A DNA stretch of 64,000 nt from Ochotona curzoniae (Eukaryota; Chordata; Mammalia; Lagomorpha; Ochotonidae): positions 620,001 to 684,000 of the forward strand of contig NW_024465434.1 of the NCBI RefSeq assembly GCF_017591425.1, written 5' to 3'. This document shows, piece after piece, positions 57,001 to 64,000 of the stretch. The translations under genes and the position numbers were made by a program. Position 1 is the first letter of the stretch. The number at the start of each line of letters is the position of its first letter. The notes beneath the pieces are model-generated. The model searched no databases, had not been told where the DNA came from, and worked only from the letters and a program-made list of their open reading frames with translations.

Positions 57001-59970
57001 TGGTTCAGGCGTCCTCTCCTCAGGGTCACCCAGCTCATACCCACTTTCATCCTCCCACACAGCCCCACCACCCAACATCTTCGTTGCCCAAATTCCAGCC
57101 TTTTCTCTCCTGCAAGGCTGCATCTAAGGAGAGGAAGGCATTCCTTAAACACAGGCTTTGGGAGGCCTCAGGCAGGTCCTGTGTTGACCAAGGACCAAGC
57201 ACCACGGACACCCTCCGGCAGGAGCCGACTCACACCCAGTTTATGAGGACACAGAACTAGGACTCAAACTGCCCCAGGCAAGGGGGCGTGGGCTGGGAGA
57301 AACTGTGAAGGGGAAAGGCTGGGAGCAGATGTTGGTGGGACCTGGGATCAGAGTGAAATCCTAGTCAGGCCCTGCCCCCGATTGCTTCCCTAGCCAGCTG
57401 TGCCTGGCTTAATGCCGCTTCTTGAAGAACTGGCTGTGGTCAGAGTATGATAAGGTACACAGAAGCTTCGGTTGCCCTGGAGACGGAGGCTCCGGGCAGT
57501 CTGGCTTTGTACCACAGTCTGGGGTCAGCGTGAATGGCAGGAGTCTCCGGAGACAGGGTCTGGTCTCAGAGCTCTCAGTCAGGCCAGCCCCCACACAGAG
57601 GAGATTCATCTGTCCTGATCGCTGGGGAAGGGGCAGAAAGCCTTCTCTCACAGGACCTGCCCTGATGCTACCTCAGCACATCCTGTCTTTTGACTCAGCC
57701 AGAGAATCTACATGTTTTTGCTTCATTCTGGGCAACTATTAGTCACATTTCTTTACTTAAAAAGGATGGGAGGACCTGGCGCGGTGGCGCAAGTGGTTAA
57801 GGTCCTCGCCTTGCACGCCCGGGATCCCATATGGGCGCCGGTTCTATCCCAGCGGCCCTGCTTCCCTTCCAACTCCCTGCCTGTGGCCCGGGAGAGCGGT
57901 CGAGGACGGCCCAAAGCTTTGGGACCCTGCACCCGCGTGGGAGACCCGGAAGAGGCTCCTGGCTTCGGATTGGCATAGCATCAGCGGTTGCGCTCACTTG
58001 GGGAGTGAATCATCGGACGGAAGATCTTCCTCTCTGTTTCTCCTCTCTGTATATCTGCCTTTCCAATCAAAAAAAATAATAAAAATAAATCTTTAAAAAA
58101 AATAAAGGATGGGAGCCATGTCTGTTAGCCTTGAGGGCCTGTGGATAAGCTGAATGGGTAAAAGATGTCAGATCTGCAACTAACGTGTGTTACATTAAAG
58201 GGAACAGGTGGAGGAATGTTAGTATCTGTCACCACCACTTTGCCAATGAAGCAGAAAAACATGAATAGCTTTCACAGCCCAAACAGCAGTTTTCCTACCT
58301 TGGAGATGGCGGCATGCCCCAGAATGTCATCAGGGGACGTTGGCTCCTCAATCCACAATGGCTTGAACTCAGCCAGTGCCAGCATCCACTCCACTGCCTC
58401 AGGCACATCCCAGCGCTGGTTGGCATCCATCATCTGGAAGCAGAGGTCCTTCACAGTCGGGGGAGGCCCAGTGACCACCTCCCAGCGGGGTTCGAGGGCT
58501 CCTCTGCCCAGCCTGCAGTGCTAACTAATGGCACCAAAGGGCAGTCTCCGAGCCTGGGACCCTGGCTCAGATACAATCGTTTGGAGGAAATTCACCACGG
58601 TGTCTTCCAGAAGCCTAGAGGTGCCTGGGCCATGAGGAGCGTCCACTGGCCCCGGAGCTCAGGGCCACTGCCTTTAGTTGTACACACACACCCCTACCCT
58701 TTGCCAAACAAACGCATTTCTGAAAGCCTGACATAAATACGCTGGTATAAAACCTTTGAGATTCCTGCATCTTGGTTTTCATAATACACACTTCACATAA
58801 CCTGTTGAAGACCCTGCCCTTGCACGCTGTCTTGCAGGGCTATCCAGAGGAAATCCTGCCACTTGGTGGGTTCCAATGCAGCCAACACAGGGTGGTTCAA
58901 CAGTCACTCACTGTCTCATGAGGTATGTGGCACAGGAGTAACACCACGCTCTAGCATTCATGAAGCATCTGTTCCACCACGTACTTTACGGGTTCTGTCC
59001 CATTTAATACTGACACAGTAAGGTTACTGTTTTTACAGAGAAATCAGACATGTGGGGAAGTTAAGTAACTTGCTCAAGAAGAGCAAGCCAAGTCAATGGG
59101 GAATTGAAGCTGAGGCCGACGCCATCTGCATGAAGCTCTCTTGCCTGGAAGCCAGCATGTGCCAGTTGAGGGCCCTTCCGTCCTCAGTGCGCACCATGCC
59201 TGGAGACAAGACCCAGAAACGGCTCTCGAATGTGGTAAGAGCTGGAGGTGGTAAGTGCTGAAGACTCAGAACCAGCTCTGACCATCAGGTATTTGGATGA
59301 AGATGGCCTCACAAAACAAAAGCAGCATGAATCCATCTACAAATAATGAAACTTCCGATCCTAAGAGTGCCCATCTTCCATTCCAACTTATAAAACAAGC
59401 CTCTAAAACTTCATAAAGGCATCTTACTGCAACTTGTACAATAAAAGTTGCTTGAAATGAAGTGTTGTTTGGCACAGGTTAAAGGCTACCACTCTTAGCA
59501 CTGTTGGGGATATTTACCAAAGTCTTATCTGGTCCAATCATCTCTCTGATGAGGCGGCATCGACGCACATCATCTTCCAGATCAGCACCCACCTTCACTT
59601 TAAACCTGCGAAACAGGGACAGTTTAATGGCACATCAGATCTGTCCAACCTGGCAAAAACATCTGGGCTGTCTGCACAAGTGGCCATCTCTGCCAGTAAT
59701 TCACAGAGAGCAGGCCTTGTGGCACAGTGGGGTAAGCCGCCATCTGGAATACCCACATCCCATATGGAAATGCTAGCTGTGTGAGTCTTGGCTATCCCAT
59801 TTCCAATCCAGCTTCCTACTAACTCATCCTGGGAAGTAGCAGGTGACAGCTCAAATGCTTGGGCCCCTGCCACACATGCGGGACACCTGAATGGAGCTCC
59901 TGGCTCCTGGCTTTAGCCTGGCCCAGTCTTGGAAGCATTCGAGGACTGAGCCAGCAGTTGGAATCTCTGT

Positions 59971-60012
<42 letters not shown>

Positions 60013-62226
60013 TGTGTGTGACTTTCCTCTCCAATTAAGAAATAATTCTCAGAGGCCCGGCGCTATGGTGCAGTGGTTAAGGTCCTTGCCTTGCACGCCC
60101 GGGATCCCATATGGGCACAGGTTCTAATCCCTGCAGCCCCGCTTCCCATCCAGCTCCCTGCCTGTGGCCTGGGAAAGCAGTCCAGGACGGCCCAAAGCTT
60201 TGGGACCCTGCACCCGCGTGGGAGACCCGGAAGAGGCTCCTGGCTTCGGATCGGCATAGCATCGGCCGTTGCAGTCACTTGGGGAGTGAATCATCAGACG
60301 GAAGATCTTCCTCTCTGTGTCTCCTCTCTGTATATCTGCCTTTGCAATAAAAATAAAAATAATAAAAAAAAAAAAGAAATAGTTCTCACAGCACATTTTC
60401 TAGTAATTTCTTGTCCTTTCTGAAGCTTCAGACACATCACTAGGAAGCAAACCTGCAACTTGTCTATGTATTCAGTGTAAAGGTGATCACTCTCGGTTAT
60501 CTGCAGATCTGTAGTTAAGGAAATGAAGAGAGAATCAGGTATTGAATGACTGGGTTTTTGCTGTGGCCCAAAAAGGAATTAAAAACAAACAAAAAAAGCC
60601 ACAGTCAGAAGTAAAATGGGAGAACAGGGTCCCAAAGGATGCCGAGCGAGCCACTCACTAATAGCCCACTTCCACAGTGTGATTTACAAAGTGCCAACAC
60701 TGGCACAGCCCTCCACGTGGATGGCTTCATCTTAAATTACCGCAGGGAGGCAGAGGCCACAGGCCTGCTTCGTCCGGAGCATGTGACCTGAGGCTCAGGA
60801 GGGTGTGTAGGTTGCCTAACAGGAGCAGCAGAGGGCGAGCCTCCCTGGCAGGAAGCTCCGTCACAGCTACTCAGTACTCAGCTACTGAGCTACTCAGTTC
60901 TCTAATTATTAGCTTCTTGCTCATGTGAAAGGCCGAGAGAGAGACAGGTAACGAAAGTGCTTCCACCTGCCAGCTCACTCCCCAAATACTCTCAACAGCC
61001 AGGTTACTCTGTCCAAGTCTGCCATGGGGAGCAGGGACTCCAGCACTTGAGCCATCACCTGCGGCCCCTCATCGTGTGCATTAGCAGGGAGCTGAGCTGA
61101 GAGGAGAGAAGGTACTGGAACCAGGTACTTCCATAATGGATGCAGGTGCCCCACACAGCCATTTAGCCACGGTAGCAAATGCCCACCCCTACTTGAACTA
61201 TTCCCTGCATATGACTCTGCCCCCAGAAGAGTGTCTCTGGCCCCAAAGTGGATGCTGCCACTCAGGCCTGGGAACTGCTTCCCTGCCCACCTACCTCTAG
61301 GCCTGGCATACTCACGACTGAGATTGGTCCTCCTGTGGTCCAAAGTGCCCCCGGGTAGAGAACCAGGCACTTAGTTCCTGCTGCTGCCTTCTCCCTGTGC
61401 TTGGCACACAACCCCCTGAAGAAGCCATTTCTACACCAGGTGCAGCTTGGACTCCATGAGCCCCCATAGGTCAGGCTATGGGTGTGCAATCTGCAAAGCC
61501 TCCCCGCCTCCTCCCATCTCACTTGGGTATGCAGGAGGAAGACAGGAAGTGAGCACTTTCTGAGTGATTGCTCTGAGTCCACTTTGTCAGACACGGCAGT
61601 TTGAGGAGAAACCCGAGTGAACGCTGTCTCTCACTCACAGCCAGAGGACACGTGACTGAGAGGCTGACCAACCTGTCCCTGCTCACACAGGGAGCACTGG
61701 CAGGAGATGAGGGCAAAGGGCAGGATGAGGGCCCAGCATCATCAGGCGTCAAAGCCCCTTGCTACTGCTTCATGCTGCCTCCTTCAAGTTCTCAATCAGC
61801 CGGAGTTTGAGGAAAATTCAGCACCTCTCCACCTTAAGTGCCAGCAGGAATGACCCAAGATGCTGACAGGTTTGGATGTGGCAGGTGAGCTAGCCCCTCT
61901 GAGAGCTGTGAGCTAGCTCTAATGGATTACTATACTATGGTGGCACCTGCAACCAACAACCCCACTCTCCCCCCACAAGCTATCTTTCAACACTGAGGCT
62001 CTCACATTACAATTAGAATTTCTAACGCATCTTTGACAAAGAATGGTCTAGACTGAAACATCTCTTTGGTATCTTCATGCAGGATTCCCTCTGGCTTCAT
62101 CAGTACCTTTAATCCTGGGTTTCTCTCCACTGACTGAATCCCTTGTGCCACCAACTAGCGAAGACAAATCTATGAGCATGCAGTCACTCACCTGGTCCAG
62201 CCGTCCTTCAGCGCCTCTGCGCAGCG
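50920..62226 (-). CDS. ENOSF1: ENOSF1, enolase superfamily member 1 (3' eight coding exons; 5' part off window)
   Basis: Minus-strand exons, in coding order, are 62226-62192, 59605-59518, 58433-58299, 55388-55347, 54476-54347, 54079-53980, 51902-51821 and 51021-50920. They total 714 nt, 237 residues plus TAA, about the C-terminal 54% of a ~443-residue family protein. All phases match. The mandelate-racemase/enolase barrel residues are visible: K-x-K in FKVKVG, metal ligands D in MMDANQRW and E in [11 protein letters not shown] in ATGEQ, and catalytic H in VCPHAGG. Human ENOSF1 is an L-fuconate dehydratase; the transcript (rTS) is also known as an antisense partner of TYMS mRNA. Its convergence with TYMS here agrees. 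The exons upstream of 62226 were not found up to 64000. Confidence 0.95.
51130..51540. mobile_element. two C-SINE-related pieces in opposite orientation
   Basis: About 51130-51320 is antisense (tttatttgaaagattcagag, gtctcccgcgtgggtgacag). About 51345-51540 is sense (cagtcccagctcctgcttct, ttttgcaaataaagtctttc). They lie in ENOSF1's last intron; the sense AATAAA at ~51525 belongs to the SINE. Confidence 0.55.
51821..51902 (-). CDS. ENOSF1: ENOSF1 penultimate exon
   Basis: 82 nt, acceptor gattctttctcctag, donor GTAAGC. It encodes [18 protein letters not shown] then KNASYMPPK. Confidence 0.95.
52004..53284. other. ENOSF1 intron, nothing recognised
   Basis: No exon between 51903 and 53979 fits the ENOSF1 phase or protein; flanking exons join perfectly. 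Confidence 0.55.
53285..53575 (-). mobile_element. C-SINE-related repeat, antisense
   Basis: tgctggttcactccccaaat, gcagtaacagccagggctgc, gatatgggatgctgatgatg. Confidence 0.7.
53612..53829 (+). mobile_element. C-SINE, internally deleted
   Basis: gatgccagtggtgtggcata start and ggctcctggctcttagctcc, but the mid part is missing; A tail at 53812-53828. Confidence 0.6.
53980..54079 (-). CDS. ENOSF1: ENOSF1 exon with catalytic His
   Basis: 100 nt, acceptor gtcttcctttcag, donor GTCAGT. It encodes [32 protein letters not shown] plus AG. The His of CPHAGG is the general acid of the dehydratase. Confidence 0.95.
54318..54330. repeat. G13 homopolymer beside an ENOSF1 donor
   Basis: Thirteen consecutive G on the + strand. 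On the ENOSF1 strand it is a C run starting 17 nt inside the intron. Homopolymer length is error-prone in assemblies. Confidence 0.9.
54347..54476 (-). CDS. ENOSF1: ENOSF1 exon, barrel strands after GEQ
   Basis: 130 nt, acceptor taattctgtttgcag, donor GTAAGG. It encodes [31 protein letters not shown] and LLMAKKFG, then one base of Ile. A 13-base G run on the + strand (54318-54330) sits in the intron 17 nt past the donor. Confidence 0.96.
54945..55215 (+). mobile_element. C-SINE, 5' incomplete
   Basis: acatcggctcatatcctggc, gggaaaacagtggaggatgg, tttcaaataaataaatcttt tail. Confidence 0.75.
55347..55388 (-). CDS. ENOSF1: ENOSF1 micro-exon with third metal ligand
   Basis: 42 nt, acceptor cttccatcttgcag, donor GTGAGT. 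It encodes [14 protein letters not shown]; the Glu of GEQ is the third metal ligand. Confidence 0.94.
55389..57771. other. ENOSF1 intron, unique
   Basis: GC-moderate sequence with many open frames on both strands but no continuation of ENOSF1 and no other family seen. Confidence 0.5.
57772..58103 (+). mobile_element. C-SINE, young
   Basis: gacctggcgcggtggcgcaa start, gggatcccatatgggcgccg, aataaaaataaatcttta tail. Direct repeat aaaggatggga at 57761-57771 and 58104-58114. Confidence 0.95.
58299..58433 (-). CDS. ENOSF1: ENOSF1 exon with metal ligands Asp and Glu
   Basis: 135 nt, acceptor cctctgcttccag, donor GTAGGA. It encodes [17 protein letters not shown] through [20 protein letters not shown], with two of the three Mg2+ ligands. 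Confidence 0.97.
58925..59130 (+). mobile_element. MIR-like repeat
   Basis: tttacagagaaatcagacat, ggggaagttaagtaacttgc and tcaagaagagcaagccaagt follow the MIR core order. Confidence 0.55.
59518..59605 (-). CDS. ENOSF1: ENOSF1 exon with catalytic KxK
   Basis: 88 nt, acceptor tccctgtttcgcag, donor GTAAAT. It encodes [17 protein letters not shown] through GPDKTL. The KVK motif holds the base-catalyst lysine of the superfamily. Confidence 0.94.
59705..60045 (+). mobile_element. C-SINE with TG-expanded tail
   Basis: gagcaggccttgtggcacag start, cccatatggaaatgctagct, gggcccctgccacacatgcg, then TG repeat where the CT-rich stretch normally is. Confidence 0.75.
59974..60010. repeat. (TG)18 microsatellite
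   Basis: Perfect dinucleotide repeat of about 37 bp with a short continuation after tct, grown inside the 3' part of a C-SINE. Confidence 0.95.
60053..60373 (+). mobile_element. C-SINE, young
   Basis: aggcccggcgctatggtgca start, cacaggttctaatccctgca B-box region, aataaaaataaaaataataa tail. Direct repeat aagaaataattctca / aagaaatagttctca. Confidence 0.94.
60915..61190 (-). mobile_element. C-SINE-related repeat, antisense
   Basis: cctgccagctcactccccaa, tactctcaacagccaggtta, tgtgcattagcagggagctg. Confidence 0.65.
62192..62226 (-). CDS. ENOSF1: ENOSF1 exon (first one in window)
   Basis: 35 nt, acceptor tttatttccccacag, donor GTGAGT. It encodes [11 protein letters not shown] plus AG of the following Arg. 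It is short but matches the family, and its phase fits the next exon exactly. Confidence 0.88.
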
Positions 62227-62329
62227 CTGTGGGGAAATAAACACAGCCATCAGTGCACAGGGACCTCGGGTCACTCTGAGCAGCAGCTCCCAAACAGCAG
62301 GCCTGTAGCTTGCACTACAGGAACATTCC

Positions 62330-62505
62330 TGCTAAGGGCTGGGGTAAAGCAGCAGCAGAAAGCCCAAGCACCAAGGACCCTGCCACCCATGTGGGAGACC
62401 CAGAAGTCGTCCACAGCTCCTAGCTTCAGTCTGGCCCAGCACTTTCTGTTGCAGCTCTCTGTGGAGGGAACCAGTGGATAGAAAAATTCCTCTCAGTTTC
62501 AGCGT
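62330..62505 (+). mobile_element. C-SINE mid-to-3' fragment
   Basis: ccaaggaccctgccacccat, gtgggagacccagaagtcgt, ggaaccagtggatagaaaaa. It sits about 105 nt upstream of the ENOSF1 exon acceptor on the opposite strand. Confidence 0.55.
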
Positions 62506-62800
62506 GATGGCTCAATTGACTAGTCCTCCCCTTGTAAGCACCGGGATCCCTTACAGGCGCTGATTCGTGTCCCAGATGCTCTACTTCCCACTCAGCTCCC
62601 TGCTTCTGACCTGGAAAAGTAGTGCAGGCTGGTCCAAAGCCTTGGGACCCTACACCTGCATGGGAGAACAGGAAGAGGCTCCTGCCTCTGCATCAGCTCA
62701 GCTCTGGCCATTGCAGACATTTGGGAGTGAACTGGCAGATGGAACATCTTTCTCTCATTCCTTCTCTCTGTAAATCTTTCTAATAAAAACAAATAAATCT
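62506..62800 (+). mobile_element. C-SINE
   Basis: gcaccgggatcccttacagg, gattcgtgtcccagatgctc, ctaataaaaacaaataaatcttt tail. Confidence 0.8.
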
Positions 62801-62869
62801 TTGAAAAACAAAATAAATAATAATATTTTTAAAAAATACAGGAATATCCATGTTGAAATTTAGACTAGA

Positions 62870-63110
62870 AAAAAGCGCCAATGCTTTTGACATCTCATAT
62901 GGGTACCATGTGGGGTCCCTACTGCTCTGCCTCTGAGCCAGCTCCCTGCTAATGCACCTAGGAAAAGCAGTAGAAGATGCTCCAAGTGCTTGGGCCCACA
63001 ACACACACATGAAGCCCAGATGAGACGCCTGGCTTCTACCTGGCCCAGCTCTGACTACTGCAACCACACAGGGAATGGAGATTCTCTGTCTCTGTAACGT
63101 TCAAATATAT
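62870..63110 (+). mobile_element. C-SINE-related repeat, diverged
   Basis: catctcatatgggtaccatg, gagccagctccctgctaatg, cttgggcccacaacacacac. Confidence 0.6.
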
Positions 63111-63304
63111 CAACAATTCTTACAAAAAAACAAAACAAACAAAAAAACCACATACACACAAGAAAGCAGAAGTAGCTCAGACAACAATAAAGTTCCTCCT
63201 ATTTGCAGGGTACCTTTCTTTCCTCATATCTACAGAAACCATTTATCACAACAGTCCTGGAAGGGACCTGCAGTATTATTAAAAGAAGAATCAACCTTCT
63301 TTTA

Positions 63305-63602
63305 AAAAAGTTATTTTCATTTCAAAACCAGAGTTACACAGAGAGAGAAAGAAAGAGAGCTTCCATCCACTGGTTTACTCCCCAGTGGCCCGAGCTGAGC
63401 CAATCCAAAGCCAGCAGTCAGAGCTTCCTCTGGGTCTTCCATGTCAATGCAGGGTCCAAAACCTTGGGCCATCCTTGCTGCTTTTCCAGGCTATAAGCAG
63501 GGAGCTCTATTAGAACGGAAGTAGCTGGACAGGAATTGGCAATCACATGAGATTTTGGTGTTGCAGGCAGAGCTTAACCTACCCTGCCACAACATTGGCC
63601 CA
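63305..63602 (-). mobile_element. C-SINE, antisense
   Basis: ttccatccactggtttactc, ccgagctgagccaatccaaa, accctgccacaacattggccc. Confidence 0.8.
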
Positions 63603-63631
63603 ATATCTCTCTTTAAAAAAAAAAAAAAAAA

Positions 63632-63975
63632 GAATACACTGGGCCCAGCTGTGGCCTAGTAGCTAAAGTCCTTGCCTTACATACACTGGAATCACATATG
63701 GGAACCAGTTCATGTCCTAGCTGCTCCACTTCCTATCCAGCTCCCTTCTTCTTGGCCTGGGAAAGCCGTTGAAGATGGCCCAAAGCCTTGGGACGCTGCA
63801 CCCACATGGTAGACCTGGAAGAAGCTCCTGGCTTCAGCTTGGCTCAGCTCAAGCTGTTTAGGCCACTTGGGGAGTGAACCAACAAATGGAAGATCTTCCT
63901 CTCTGCCTTTCCTTTTCTCTGTAATCCTGGCTTTCCAAAAAGAATATATAAATCTTAAAAAAAAAAAAAAAGAAA
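63632..63975 (+). mobile_element. C-SINE
   Basis: actgggcccagctgtggcct start, cagttcatgtcctagctgct, gaatatataaatctt plus A tail at the right edge of the window. Confidence 0.88.
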
Positions 63976-64000
63976 CGCGCTACACTGTGGCATCCATAGT

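Noticed and set aside
57471..57484. RFX/X-box-like gttgccctggagac in an ENOSF1 intron
   Set aside because: A single degenerate motif with no promoter context; expected by chance in this much sequence.
60073..60423. Recurring 60-118 codon frames ([14 protein letters not shown]..., and antisense ...[11 protein letters not shown]) seen at many places
   Set aside because: They are translations of C-SINE copies on either strand, always inside the SINE borders.
62227..64000. Search for the next upstream ENOSF1 exon
   Set aside because: No reverse-strand sequence resembling the preceding part of the protein with a matching phase was found; mostly SINEs.

Overview
This is a window of mammalian nuclear DNA. 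Three split genes with GT/GC-AG introns lie in a background dense with SINEs. Several dozen copies of a tRNA-derived SINE of the lagomorph C-SINE family (internal B-box-like ggttctaatcc, conserved 3' part ending in tccaataaaaataaataaatctt) point to a lagomorph. The particular C-SINE variant, with a 5' part reading 'tcctcgccttgcacgcccgggatcccatatgggcgccggttctaatccc', suggests a pika (Ochotona) rather than a rabbit; this is inference from memory of the families.

Gene layout, left to right. (1) CLUL1 (clusterin-like 1, + strand) has seven coding exons between 5123 and 27574. Their phases join exactly into a 464-residue secreted clusterin-family protein. (2) A 15 kb intergenic stretch (27.6-42.8 kb) holds L1, L2, C-SINE and ERV-LTR-like sequence. 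(3) TYMS (thymidylate synthase, + strand) starts in a CpG island and has seven coding exons between 43097 and 49974 that join into 313 residues, the same length as the human enzyme. (4) ENOSF1 (enolase superfamily member 1, L-fuconate dehydratase type, - strand) converges on TYMS. Its last eight coding exons lie between 62226 and 50920, and its 5' half is beyond the right edge. The order CLUL1-TYMS-ENOSF1 with convergent TYMS/ENOSF1 is the arrangement known at human 18p11.32.

The TYMS promoter is TATA-less and GC-box rich. The 5' leader carries three tandem 14-bp units, each with a perfect E2F-type GCGGGAAA core, roughly where the human gene has its 28-bp enhancer-region repeats. This is the most interesting signal in the window. 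Other points worth a look are a Gln at TYMS position 189, six residues before the catalytic Cys; a GC-AG intron and a paired cysteine loss in CLUL1; near-abutting poly(A) signals of TYMS and ENOSF1; two LTR-like segments just upstream of TYMS; an antisense C-SINE split by a 2.6 kb GC-rich degenerate-repeat insertion; and a triplicated SINE target site.

I found no tRNA or rRNA gene, no CRISPR array and no evidence of a new molecular system. Most long open frames are translations of C-SINEs, introns or the antisense of real exons. Comparisons with human and mouse proteins are from memory and are marked as such.
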